From JdFR-22 sp964534325 (GTDB lineage Archaea; Halobacteriota; Archaeoglobi; Archaeoglobales; Archaeoglobaceae), in contig CAZHOR010000017.1 in the NCBI GenBank assembly GCA_964534325.1, forward strand, positions 1 through 63,522: 63,522 nucleotides of DNA, in the 5' to 3' direction. The notes under the pieces were generated by a model. The model saw nothing but the letters and a program-made list of their open reading frames with translations. It was not told the origin of the DNA and ran no database searches. The number at the start of each line of letters is the position of its first letter. The first letter of the stretch is position 1. The position numbers and the translations under genes are program-made. This document shows, piece by piece, positions 25,074-33,183 of the stretch.

Positions 25074-26978
25074 GTGAAAATCGCTCTGGTAGGCACACCA
25101 AACGTGGGAAAGAGCCTGATATTCTATCACCTCACGGGCAAGTATGCCACCGTATCCAACTATCCCGGTACGAGTGTGGACATAACCAAGGGTAATGTCA
25201 GGGGTATGGATGCTTCGCTGGTGGATACACCAGGGCTTTACTCTTTTATCACTATCACAGAAGAGGAAAGGGTTACCAAGAAAATCCTGTTCGAAGAAAA
25301 ACCGGATGTGGTTGTTCACGTGGTCGATGCCAAGAACATCGAGAGAAAACTTCCCCTAACATTACAGCTCATCGACGCATGCTTCAACACTATTCTGGTC
25401 CTCAACGCCATGGATGAGGCAGAAAGACTGGGTATGGAGATCAATGTGGATGTGCTTCAACTGAGGCTGGGAATACCGGTTATACCTACTATAGCTACCC
25501 AGAAGAAAGGTATTGGGCAGTTAAAGGAGGCTATGGAGAAAACCCACAAGACCACCAAGCAAGAGCTGGTGAAATTCAATGCAGGAGTGGAGAAAAGTGT
25601 GGAGGATATAGTCTCCATGCTCCACAACGACTACCCTATTGACAAGCAATTCCTGGCCCGCATGCTCCTCATGGGAGATAGAGACGCTCAGGAGATGATA
25701 GGAGAGGAAAAAGAGTATAGCCGGATCATGGATTACATAGATGAAGTAGCAACCAGATATCCCCACTCTCTATCGTATGAGATAGCCATGCAGGTAGAGA
25801 ACGCCTCCAGCCGCATATTGAACGGCATTATTCACTACATAAAGCCTGAAAAGGGTAGCCTGATGGAAAAGCTCAGCGAATGGTCCATGCACCCCGTTGC
25901 CTCCATACCCATGGCCATAGCGGCTTTAGCTCTACTTTACATATTTGCGGGCATCATTGGTGCTCAAATACTGGTGGATTTCCTGGAAGGGCTATTCGAG
26001 AATTATATAAACGCTCCCATTAATGATCTTCTTCAGGCTTATGTACCTTATTTCTGGTTGAGGGAGCTGATAGGTGGTGATTTCGGGATAGTGACTCTGG
26101 GGTTGAGATATGCTTTTGCCATAATCCTCCCCATAGTCAGCATTTTCTTCTTCATCTTCTCCATAATAGAGGACTCGGGCTACCTCCCCAGGCTGGCCAT
26201 ATTGATGGACAGGCTGTTCAAGATTTTAGGACTCAGCGGTAAGGCAGTAATCCCCCTCATACTGGGTCTTGGTTGTGGGACCATGGCAACCATCGTCACC
26301 AGAGTTCTGGAGACCAGGAGAGAGCGGGTGATAGCTACATTAATGCTGGCAGTGGGAATTCCCTGCTCCGCTCAACTGGGGGTTATACTGGCTATCGCTC
26401 CCAGCTTCAGCTTTATGGCTCTATGGGCGTCCATTATCCTGGCTGTCCTGCTTATAGTAGGTTTTCTGGCATCAAAGTTCATTACAGGTCCCACTTCAGC
26501 CTTCATAATCGAGATACCACCTCTCAGAGTTCCTGAACTGGGTAATGTGGTGACCAAGACCCTCACCAGACTGGAATGGTATTTCAAAGAAGTGATCCCC
26601 ATCTTTATCGTGGCCAGCGTATTCATCTGGGCGGGGAGACTGAGCGGGGTTTTCCAGGTGCTGATAGATGTGATAGCTGTTCCCACGTCAATAATAGGCC
26701 TGCCCAAAGAGGCTGCCGTAGTTTTCCTTTTCGGGTTCTTCAGAAGGGATTATGGGGCTGCAGGGCTCTTTGACCTGGCAAATCAGGGCCTGCTGTCGTA
26801 TCCCCAGATAGTGGTTGCCATGGTCACCCTCACTCTCTTCGTGCCGTGTATCGCCCAGTGCCTGGTGATGATAAAGGAGAGGGGAATGAAAGTGGCCATG
26901 GGGATATTCTTCTTGGCAATCTTTATTGCCTTCGGAGTAGGATACTTAACCCATAATGGACTCAACTTGATAATGTGA
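25074..26978 (+). CDS. feoB: Ferrous iron transporter FeoB
   Basis: Fe(II) uptake protein. The N-terminal G domain shows GTPNVGKS (G1), TSVD (G2 region), DTPG (G3) and NAMD (G4), followed by a helical regulatory domain. From about residue 280 there are multiple membrane segments in two Gate-like halves (LGLGCGTMAT and FFRRDYGAAGLF are typical). Length 634 residues. Start is GTG at 25074, leaderless, three bases after the iron box. Followed after nine bases by a DtxR-type regulator with a fused FeoA-like domain; no separate feoA is present. Confidence 0.95.
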   Translation: MKIALVGTPNVGKSLIFYHLTGKYATVSNYPGTSVDITKGNVRGMDASLVDTPGLYSFITITEEERVTKKILFEEKPDVVVHVVDAKNIERKLPLTLQLIDACFNTILVLNAMDEAERLGMEINVDVLQLRLGIPVIPTIATQKKGIGQLKEAMEKTHKTTKQELVKFNAGVEKSVEDIVSMLHNDYPIDKQFLARMLLMGDRDAQEMIGEEKEYSRIMDYIDEVATRYPHSLSYEIAMQVENASSRILNGIIHYIKPEKGSLMEKLSEWSMHPVASIPMAIAALALLYIFAGIIGAQILVDFLEGLFENYINAPINDLLQAYVPYFWLRELIGGDFGIVTLGLRYAFAIILPIVSIFFFIFSIIEDSGYLPRLAILMDRLFKILGLSGKAVIPLILGLGCGTMATIVTRVLETRRERVIATLMLAVGIPCSAQLGVILAIAPSFSFMALWASIILAVLLIVGFLASKFITGPTSAFIIEIPPLRVPELGNVVTKTLTRLEWYFKEVIPIFIVASVFIWAGRLSGVFQVLIDVIAVPTSIIGLPKEAAVVFLFGFFRRDYGAAGLFDLANQGLLSYPQIVVAMVTLTLFVPCIAQCLVMIKERGMKVAMGIFFLAIFIAFGVGYLTHNGLNLIM

Positions 26979-26987
26979 GTGATCTGA

Positions 26988-27644
26988 ATGAAAGTAGAAG
27001 ATAAAGTACAAAAATCCGATTTGAATGAACAGGTGGAGAATGTCCTGAAGAACGTGTGGATAAGGATTTACGAAGAAAGGAAGGAGGCACCCATATCGGA
27101 TTTCGACCAGAGCTCCATTGAAGAGCTCATCTCGAAAGGGTATGCTCACAGGGAGAACGGAGAAGTCAAGCTCACCCGTGAGGGAGAGAGGGCTGCCAGG
27201 AAGATAGTAAGACTGCATAGGCTTGCGGAAAGATTGTTGAGTGATGTTCTGGGCATTTCGGAGAACGATACGGAGAGATCGGCATGCCTCTTCGAGCACG
27301 TGTTGAGTGAAGAAGTAGAGGAAGCCATCTGCACTCTGTTGGGGCATCCCACCATATGTCCTCACGGTAGGAAGATACCTGAAGGCTCTTGCTGTCTTAA
27401 AGGAGCGAATCAGGTCGAGAGGCTGATCTTCAGGGTGAGTGAGCTTAATCCAGGCGATGAGGGCGAGGTGAAGTATCTGCTGGCTGAAGATGTGATCCTG
27501 CAGAAAATAATATCAGTAGGGATGCTTCCGGGGAAGAGGTTCAAGGTGGTCCGGGTATTCCCGGCTTATGTCATTCAGATCGGAAATACTAATTTCGCCA
27601 TTGACAAATCCATCGCAGACACAATTTACGCTCTCAAGCTCTGA
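26988..27644 (+). CDS. DtxR-family metal-dependent regulator with FeoA-like C terminus
   Basis: A 218-residue regulator. Residues 1-70 form the winged helix (degenerate at its start), 70-130 the metal-binding dimerisation domain (RLAERLLSDVLG, CLFEHVLSEEVEEAICTLLGHPTICPHG with Cys/Glu/His ligands). Residues about 145-218 are an SH3/FeoA-like domain (LNPGDEGEVKYL, MLPGKRFKVV). It follows feoB by nine bases, and the palindrome ahead of feoB is its likely operator, making an iron-responsive autoregulated operon. Confidence 0.88.
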   Translation: MKVEDKVQKSDLNEQVENVLKNVWIRIYEERKEAPISDFDQSSIEELISKGYAHRENGEVKLTREGERAARKIVRLHRLAERLLSDVLGISENDTERSACLFEHVLSEEVEEAICTLLGHPTICPHGRKIPEGSCCLKGANQVERLIFRVSELNPGDEGEVKYLLAEDVILQKIISVGMLPGKRFKVVRVFPAYVIQIGNTNFAIDKSIADTIYALKL

Positions 27645-27691
27645 ACACATAAAATCAAAAAAGTTTTAAAAGTATTCACTACTGCCAAGCT

Positions 27692-28345
27692 ATGAACTTG
27701 ATTTTACTTGGTGCACCGGGTGCGGGTAAAGGTACTCAGGCGAAAGCTATTGTAGATAAATACGGTATCCCCCAGGTATCCACCGGAGACATGTTGCGAG
27801 AAGCCGTGAACAAGGGAACAGAGCTGGGTAAGCAGGCTAAAGAGTACATGGATAAGGGCGAGCTATTGCCTGATGAGATCGTCATCGGTATCGTTAAAGA
27901 AAGGCTAAAGCAGGACGACGCCCAGAAAGGATTCATCTTGGACGGTTTTCCCAGGACCATAAAACAGGCAGAAGAGCTGGATAAGATACTCTCAGAACTC
28001 AATATGAAGCTGGACGCCGTCATAAACGTGACAGTGCCTGAAGATGAGGTTGTGAGAAGGATCGTTAACCGGAGGTCCTGCAGGAATTGCGGAGCCGTAT
28101 ATCACCTTATCTTTAAGCCACCCAATGAAGAAGGCAAATGCGATTACTGTGGAGGAGAGCTCTATCAGAGGGACGATGATAAAGAAGAGACTGTAAAAGA
28201 CAGGTACAATGTTTACAGACAGCAGACAGAGCCTTTGATAGAGTATTACAGTAAACAGGGCCTGGTAAAGAACGTCGATGGAACCAAGAACATCGATGAA
28301 GTGACCCAGGACGTACTGGATATACTGAAAAACCTTGAAAGCTGA
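27692..28345 (+). CDS. adk: Adenylate kinase (bacterial-type, zinc LID)
   Basis: Interconverts ATP+AMP and 2 ADP. The P-loop GAPGAGKGTQ is at residues 7-16; the NMP-binding segment is STGDMLREAV and DGFPRTIKQAEEL is typical. The LID carries a zinc site, CRNCGAVYH...CDYCGG. The 217 residues match the long bacterial-type enzyme, not the archaeal AdkA type. Separated by 47 bases from the dtxR-like gene; probably its own unit. A T-rich terminator follows. Confidence 0.96.
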   Translation: MNLILLGAPGAGKGTQAKAIVDKYGIPQVSTGDMLREAVNKGTELGKQAKEYMDKGELLPDEIVIGIVKERLKQDDAQKGFILDGFPRTIKQAEELDKILSELNMKLDAVINVTVPEDEVVRRIVNRRSCRNCGAVYHLIFKPPNEEGKCDYCGGELYQRDDDKEETVKDRYNVYRQQTEPLIEYYSKQGLVKNVDGTKNIDEVTQDVLDILKNLES

Positions 28346-28363
28346 TAAAAAGAACTTTTACCA

Positions 28364-28378
28364 TCTTTTTTTATTTTT
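28364..28378 (+). terminator. Oligo-T terminator after adk
   Basis: ATCTTTTTTTATTTTT follows the adk stop by about 18 bases. Archaeal termination often needs only such T runs on the non-template strand. Confidence 0.5.
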
Positions 28379-28500
28379 AAGGCATTTCCTCTACTTTAGA
28401 AGCTTGGTACAATCATTTAAGCCATATGGCTTTGAAATATTAACCTACAAATCAAGAACATGAAAGCAGTTGAATTAATTTAAAATAAATATTTAAAATT

Positions 28501-28872
28501 CTATTTTGATAAACCAACAAAATTCTCTAACTCTTCCAGATCCTTCTCGGTTCTCTTGAGCTCTTCTCTCTTATTATCAACCAGCTCATTCACTCTCTCT
28601 TTCAGATCAAGCGTTAACTTATAGCTTTTGAGGGGCCTGCCCTTCCCTTTCTTTTTCAATTCTCTTTCTTTGATCCAGCCCCAATCCTTAAGCTCCTTCA
28701 TCGCCAGACTGACCTCTGGCTGCCTTAAATTTGCGGCTCTTTCAATATCTCTGGAGATTGCCTCCCCAGTCTTTGATAAGAAAACAACGACTTTGGCAAT
28801 ATTTTTATTTAATCCAGCTTCGGAGAGTAACCTGACAACTTTCTCCTCCTTATCTGAGAACTCTTCAACCAT
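28501..28872 (-). CDS. Winged-helix transcriptional regulator (MarR/TrmB-like)
   Basis: A 123-residue protein with one winged helix. The recognition helix region is AANLRQPEVSLAMKELKDWGWI and the wing carries KKKGKGRPLKSYKL. A C-terminal coiled-coil helix (REELKRTEKDLEELE) probably dimerises it. Regulators of this kind are common in archaea; the target is unknown. Monocistronic, with a GGTG site just before the ATG. Confidence 0.75.
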   Translation of the reverse strand: MVEEFSDKEEKVVRLLSEAGLNKNIAKVVVFLSKTGEAISRDIERAANLRQPEVSLAMKELKDWGWIKERELKKKGKGRPLKSYKLTLDLKERVNELVDNKREELKRTEKDLEELENFVGLSK

Positions 28873-28899
28873 GATAGCACCTCATTATTTTGAGTATGC

Positions 28900-29251
28900 T
28901 TAGTTATGCTGAAGATATATAAATTTTTTTCCATTTTGATATTTATTTAATTCAAAAGGATTTACAAAACTAAATAATAATCTTTAAAACTGTAATAATC
29001 AATTTTTAGTTATTTTAAACCGCTATTATTACCCTTGAATACTAAAACCAATTCACTCCGATATATTAGCCTTACTCCCCACAACAATACAGAGCCAACA
29101 CCCCCCACACCAATACACACAACACATCCACATACCTACCCCATACACCAATACTTCTATACATCCCACCAAATACATCGCATACGTACACCATAACATT
29201 CATAAGTCATTGAGCAATAGTTGATGTACAACAGTCGAAACAACAGCCAAA
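28900..29251. other. Gene-free region with an A/C-rich, G-poor tract
   Basis: About 350 bases without a gene between the regulator at 28501 and the tRNA. The left part is AT-rich. From about 29081 to 29200 the plus strand is made almost entirely of A, C and T with hardly any G, in patterns such as CACACCAATACACACAAC. The minus strand is therefore G/T-rich with short G runs. No ORF or hairpin explains it. Confidence 0.5.
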
Positions 29252-29325
29252 GCCGAAGTGGCCTAGCTGGTTGGGGCGCTTGACTCATAATCAAGAGGTC
29301 CGGGGTTCAAACCCCCGCTTCGGCA
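29252..29325 (+). tRNA. tRNA with CAU anticodon, probably elongator tRNA-Met
   Basis: Cloverleaf of 74 bases, no intron and no encoded CCA. Acceptor GCCGAAG pairs with CTTCGGC, with discriminator A. The anticodon stem CTTGA/TCAAG encloses loop CTCATAA, giving anticodon CAU. The T arm CGGGG-TTCAAAC-CCCCG is perfect. It lacks the initiator's three G:C anticodon-stem pairs. Elongator Met is the first choice; tRNA-Ile2 (CAU modified by TiaS, whose gene is in this window) cannot be excluded by eye. Confidence 0.93.
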
Positions 29326-29382
29326 TACAGAGAAAAGTACAGGGCCGGGAGGCTTAGTAGAGTGAAGAACAGCTCTCCCTCT

Positions 29383-29409
29383 TTATTTTTAAGCCCAATA
29401 ATTTTTTTG
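29383..29409 (+). terminator. T-rich terminator region after the tRNA
   Basis: TTTATTTTTAAG and, shortly after, AATTTTTTTGT lie about 58-84 bases downstream of the mature tRNA end. They are suitable oligo-T termination signals for its transcript. Confidence 0.35.
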
Positions 29410-29416
29410 TAAATTT

Positions 29417-29474
29417 TAAGACGCTACAACATCCCCTAACAAGACAAAAATTTTGTCCCTCATAATGCGTCTTA
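29417..29474. repeat. Nested inverted repeats forming a two-level hairpin
   Basis: Outer arms TAAGACGC (29417-29424) and GCGTCTTA (29467-29474) are perfect complements. Between them lies a second perfect inverted repeat GACAAAA-A-TTTTGTC (29443-29457). A related GTCTTAGAC palindrome is about 80 bases further on. This 319-base region before 29645 has no gene. It could be a regulatory structure or a relic of a mobile element. Confidence 0.45.
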
Positions 29475-29644
29475 GGTTACTCTCCAAATAAAAAACCCCT
29501 TATTGTTGTCTATATGGAAGACAAATTATCTAAGTTGTTAACATTGAGAATCGTCTTAGACCTATGTCAGGTATGATCTGCATGGGAGTTCTATAACTGA
29601 CTAATTTTAATATATTAAAATCTGTACCCGTATTGATTAAAGCC

Positions 29645-30172
29645 TCAGCCCTCTGGAGCCTCGAGTTCGAATATATCATCACTTAACCCGGAGTTGAGCT
29701 TTAGGTCGGTGTACTCCAGGGTCATATGGGCTGCCCCCTCCTTCATTTCGATCTTTAATGGGTACCAGAACTCTTTGTCCACCCATATGATCTGCTCGGA
29801 TTGCGCATCTTCATGACCTTCCAGGGGAACCAGCTTGACAATAAAACAGTCTCTCCCCTCTATCTTCCCGTCCCCCAGGTATTCTTTATTGCTTTTCTCC
29901 AGTTTGCTCTTCACCATATTCTGGTAATCGAAGACAGATTGAGGGGCTCCCGAGACGTCTCCAGTCTTCGTTTCACCCGTGTTTTTGTCGTATACCCAGG
30001 TGGTTTCCCCATTGCTGACATTTATCACATCACTATCTTCAGTTCTATATTTGGAGGGTTTTTTCATGGCGAAGTGGACCTCAGTTACATCCACGTTTCC
30101 CTGGACCTCAGTTCTAATCATTATTTTGCATTTCATGTCTTCAAGTGATTTGTATCTATCAAGCAAACCCAT
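29645..30172 (-). CDS. LolA-like lipoprotein-carrier-fold protein
   Basis: A 175-residue protein with features of the LolA/LppX fold family: alternating strands with 'VSNGETTWVYDKNTGE' and 'IIWVDKEFWYPLKIEMKE', and a final 'LNSGLSDDIFEL' typical of outer-membrane-lipoprotein-sorting-like proteins. No signal peptide or membrane helix is visible, so it appears cytoplasmic, which is odd for the fold. I chose ATG 30172 with GGGTGAT seven bases upstream; a TTG at 30187 is less likely. A broken paralogue lies at 22771-23190. Confidence 0.75.
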   Translation of the reverse strand: MGLLDRYKSLEDMKCKIMIRTEVQGNVDVTEVHFAMKKPSKYRTEDSDVINVSNGETTWVYDKNTGETKTGDVSGAPQSVFDYQNMVKSKLEKSNKEYLGDGKIEGRDCFIVKLVPLEGHEDAQSEQIIWVDKEFWYPLKIEMKEGAAHMTLEYTDLKLNSGLSDDIFELEAPEG

Positions 30173-30308
30173 TTTTGTATCACCCAATTGAGAAATGTTA
30201 TTCTTTGTAGAATACTTATGATTATTAATAAGAAAATTTCGGAAGGTATTTATACCCTTTAATAAAATTATTCATCTGGTTTAATTAAATAATACTTGAG
30301 AGGGTGGA

Positions 30309-31062
30309 TGGGAGTAAACGGTAAAATCCGTTTTTTGGCGGTCTTTGCGGTTATTCTACTGTTATTGGCTGAAATGAGTCCGGTCATCGCTCAAGAAAGC
30401 CGGATCTGGATAAGAATGGTGATGGAGATTCCAGTGACGCAGGCGATATAGACGAGAGCAAGCTGACAATGTACTGGTTCAACGGTCAGAGATGGGTCAA
30501 GCTCACGGAGGACATGAACTGGGTTCACGGAACGGGAGTGAACACCACTGACCAGAAAATGTTCGGCAACGACTACGCAGGGTATGTGTGGGCCAATGTG
30601 ACCCACTTCAGCACCTACGGGCTGGCCGGTGAAGTCCATACAGCACCACCAACCCCTACTCCTACACCAACTCCTTTAACGTCCACATCATCGGGTGGTC
30701 CCAGGGACTGGGATGGCGATGGCTGGAGCGATTTCAGAGAGATTCTGGAGGGAACTGACCCCGAGAACCCGGATACTGATGGCGACGGGATCTGGGACGC
30801 CAACGACCCTGAACCATTGGTCTCATCAGTTGCAACACCTACACCTGCTCCCTCACCTTCACCTTCACCTACTCCAGTTCCTACTACTCCTGCCGTAACT
30901 CCAACCCCTGCTCCTACTGCCTCAGAGACCACTCCGGAAGTAGAAACTCCTCAACCGGAAGAGCCCCAGCCCGCAATCTCTCTGGAGCTGATTGCCTGGA
31001 TATTCCTCTTGCTGGTTGCTTTGCTGGTAATTGGTTATGGGTTGCTGAGGAGAAGAAGATAA
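30309..31062 (+). pseudogene. Disrupted surface protein: signal peptide, Ca-binding repeats, Pro/Thr linker, membrane anchor
   Basis: ATG 30309 with GAGGGTGG upstream encodes a good signal peptide (IRFLAVFAVILLLLAEM...VIAQ), but that frame stops after about 46 residues. From about 30393 another frame continues as DLDKNGDGDSSDAGDID (Ca-binding loop), then a domain to LAGEV, then thrombospondin type 3-like repeats (DWDGDGWSDF, DTDGDGIWDAND), a Pro/Thr linker and a C-terminal membrane helix with RRRR. The signal peptide and the mature part are out of frame. A frameshift, probably with loss of an internal segment, is the likely reason. The 3' ORF alone (from ATG 30469) lacks a secretion signal. 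Confidence 0.7.
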
Positions 31063-31141
31063 ACTTTTAACTTTGCCAGCGAAGTTAGAACAGTTTGGAA
31101 CAGTTTCCGGGAAAGACTTGTGGAAAGAGGCAGAAATACAG

Positions 31142-31876
31142 ATGAGACCGAGGATAAGCAGAGGAAAGGCGGCCTGGATCTCTATAGCTCTAATTTGTGT
31201 GGCAATATTTTCTGTGGTTTATCACACTTCTACTCAGGAGATCTCCGGTCCGGGTGACCTCACCAGCAGGGTAGGTCTTGCCCTGAACAAAGTGGAATCC
31301 TATCGCTTCACCATCACTACCAACCTTTCTGTCCCCATGCAGAAGGGGAGTATTCAAATGATCAAAGGGATGGGGGCTGTAGATTACAGGGACCAGGAGA
31401 TTCATACCAGGATGGAGCTTATGAACGATTCCATGGAAGTATATTTTGTTGACAACACCTTATACACCAGAGAATCCAACAAACAGTGGGAAGTCCACAA
31501 ACAGAAGTTCAATCAGACCTTCCTATGGAGAAATAATTACGACCAGCTCTTTAGACAGCGTTCTATCCTCCTCAACGCTACCAACATAACCATGCATGAA
31601 AAAGAGGACGTCTGGGTGCTGGAGGTCCTGCCCGAGAAAGAAGCAGTGATCCAGCAATTGAAGGGCAGTGAGCAGCTGGAGGGTTTCAAGGGAGAGCAGC
31701 TTAGGGATGTCAGGATAAGGTACTGGATAGACAAGGATACCTTCTATATTACCCGGATGGAGAATAGTATGGAGCTGGAGATGAATATTCAGGGTTTGAT
31801 AACGCCTGTAACCTTGAACACATCAATTGATTTCTTTGAATACAATAATAAAATCGACATAAAACCACCCTTTTAA
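31142..31876 (+). CDS. Membrane-anchored LolA/LppX-like protein
   Basis: About 244 residues from ATG 31142 (a TTG at 31073 is also open). An N-terminal signal-anchor, AAWISIALICVAIFSVVY, is followed by an extracytoplasmic domain of the LppX/LolA-like type. Recognisable are VESYRFTITTNLSV, MELMNDSMEVYFVDNTLYTRE and YWIDKDTFYITRMENSMELEM, which mirror family strands. It carries N-x-S/T sites. GAGG lies 12 bases before the chosen start. It may carry lipid or a hydrophobic cofactor; substrate unknown. Confidence 0.72.
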   Translation: MRPRISRGKAAWISIALICVAIFSVVYHTSTQEISGPGDLTSRVGLALNKVESYRFTITTNLSVPMQKGSIQMIKGMGAVDYRDQEIHTRMELMNDSMEVYFVDNTLYTRESNKQWEVHKQKFNQTFLWRNNYDQLFRQRSILLNATNITMHEKEDVWVLEVLPEKEAVIQQLKGSEQLEGFKGEQLRDVRIRYWIDKDTFYITRMENSMELEMNIQGLITPVTLNTSIDFFEYNNKIDIKPPF

Positions 31877-31955
31877 TATAAACTGGTATAGAGACCACTA
31901 AAAACGTTTTTTGACTACCCGCCATTAATCAATCATCACTATTATAAAGGAAAGG

Positions 31956-31973
31956 TTTATAATGATTTATAAG
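31956..31973 (+). promoter_or_regulatory. BRE/TATA-like elements ahead of the candidate RNA
   Basis: GGAAAGG followed by TTTATAAT (31956-31963) resembles a purine-rich BRE plus TATA box. Its centre is about 27 bases before 31987, where a strong hairpin begins. A second TTTATAAG lies at 31966-31973. No ORF starts within 200 bases downstream. Confidence 0.5.
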
Positions 31974-31986
31974 CAAATAATATATT

Positions 31987-32065
31987 GCCAGGGTGGTAGT
32001 ATAGGCAATAATAATTTTATTCCCGCCGTCGCCGTCGCGCCGAACCTTTTTCCCACCCTGGTACA
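31987..32065 (+). ncRNA. Candidate structured RNA (hairpin closed by 9-bp stem, 3' ACA)
   Basis: CCAGGGTGG (31988-31996) pairs perfectly with CCACCCTGG (32053-32061), closing a loop of about 56 bases. The loop contains an AT-rich small hairpin (AATAA...TTATT) and an unusually GC-rich block (CGCCGTCGCCGTCGCGCCG) in an AT-rich spacer. The stem is followed by T-ACA, as in archaeal H/ACA guide RNAs. A BRE/TATA pair sits 27 bases upstream. It is not a tRNA: no T arm. No kink-turn was confirmed, so the class is open. Confidence 0.45.
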
Positions 32066-32181
32066 TTCTCTTATATCAATCCTGTGTTCAGATATCCATT
32101 GCTATGAACTATACGGGGCTAATACATAATTGAAAGGTTAATCATTCACCAAAAACGGTAAAGAACCGGAAAGGATTCGAA

Positions 32182-32736
32182 ATGGATAAGATGGATAAGC
32201 GTTTTTGCGGAATAGATGTGGGTTTGAAAGAGAGTTATGCTGCCATAATGGAGGAACGGAAGGTCGTCTCCATCTTCAAAGTGGATGACCACCCGGACTT
32301 AACTTCTTGCTGCGCAGTGGGTATCGATGCTCCCCTATCCCTCCCCCACACAGGCACCTTAAGGGAATGCGAGAGAAGTCTGCTAAAAATGGGTATCAGG
32401 CTGTTCCCTTCAGGAGCAGAGTTCTTCAAGAAAGTGGCGGAAAAGGGTATAGAGCTCTCCACAGCTTTACAGGCCAGCGGAGTCGAAGTCTTCGAGGTCT
32501 ATCCCTATGCTACCCGTTGCATCTTGGACATTGCTCCCAAAGCAAAAAAACGAAAAAAGGGCGGCAGAACCGTGATCACCAACTATTTGAACAGGTATAC
32601 CGCAATTACAGATAACTTAAACCACAACGAAATCGATGCGGTGATTGCCGCCCTAACAGTCTCTCTTTATTACGAGGGTCACGGCAGGATCCTGAAGGGC
32701 TCGGATGGTTGGCTGCTCATACCGGTTGAGTGCTGA
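32182..32736 (+). CDS. DUF429 family protein (RNase H-like fold)
   Basis: A 184-residue protein. The start FCGIDVGLKESYAAIMEE and VGIDAPLSLP carry the Asp residues of the RNase H-like fold, and NHNEIDAVIAALTVSLYY near the C terminus supplies the family's last acidic position. Predicted nuclease family without a defined substrate. AAAGGA lies a few bases before the ATG. Its end overlaps the convergent gene at 32717 by 20 bases. Confidence 0.8.
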   Translation: MDKMDKRFCGIDVGLKESYAAIMEERKVVSIFKVDDHPDLTSCCAVGIDAPLSLPHTGTLRECERSLLKMGIRLFPSGAEFFKKVAEKGIELSTALQASGVEVFEVYPYATRCILDIAPKAKKRKKGGRTVITNYLNRYTAITDNLNHNEIDAVIAALTVSLYYEGHGRILKGSDGWLLIPVEC

Positions 32737-33004
32737 CCTGAGTCTGTGCTACTTGCTCCAGTTTCTCCGGACTTACCTCGTTGATATCCGCTCTCACCCT
32801 TCTCTCCTGAGAGAACCTTTTTGCCGACACCACAACCTCACATGTGTGAGGGCATCCTTTCCCCAGTAAACCTCGCTGCTGGCAGGAGTTGCTGTTGTTG
32901 CAGGAAATGATCCTTACTCTTTTCTCAACAGGATTGATAGAAGCAAAGGCCTGGGTTTTGGACATTGTGATCAATACGCATTTGGGAACCACATTTTCAG
33001 ACAT
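32717..33004 (-). CDS. Small Cys-containing hypothetical protein
   Basis: A 95-residue protein starting MSENVVPKCVLITMSKTQAF. It has five cysteines, four of them in CNNSNSCQQRGLLGKGCPHTC, spaced for a metal site. An excellent Shine-Dalgarno sequence (AGGTGAT) three bases before the ATG supports a real gene. No family recognised. Ends overlap the convergent DUF429 gene. Confidence 0.6.
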   Translation of the reverse strand: MSENVVPKCVLITMSKTQAFASINPVEKRVRIISCNNSNSCQQRGLLGKGCPHTCEVVVSAKRFSQERRVRADINEVSPEKLEQVAQTQVSTQPV

Positions 33005-33183
33005 GTTATCACCTAATGGTAACCATTATTGTAGTAGTAATCATACTTAAATCTTGCCCACCAAATAAAAATATACAGATTAATATTATCTCTAAACTCT
33101 ATCTACATTTTATTGGAAATTATACAAATCTTTTATCTCTCCTCATCATAAATCTTAAATAACTTCCATATTTTGATGATTGA

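Noticed and set aside
29252..29325. Initiator tRNA
   Set aside because: The anticodon stem is CTTGA/TCAAG and lacks the run of G:C pairs expected in the initiator, and the acceptor sequence differs from archaeal initiators.
31987..32065. Possible tRNA gene
   Set aside because: The closing stem resembles an acceptor stem, but there is no T arm (no GGTTC-type loop) and no plausible anticodon arm. Kept only as an unclassified RNA candidate.
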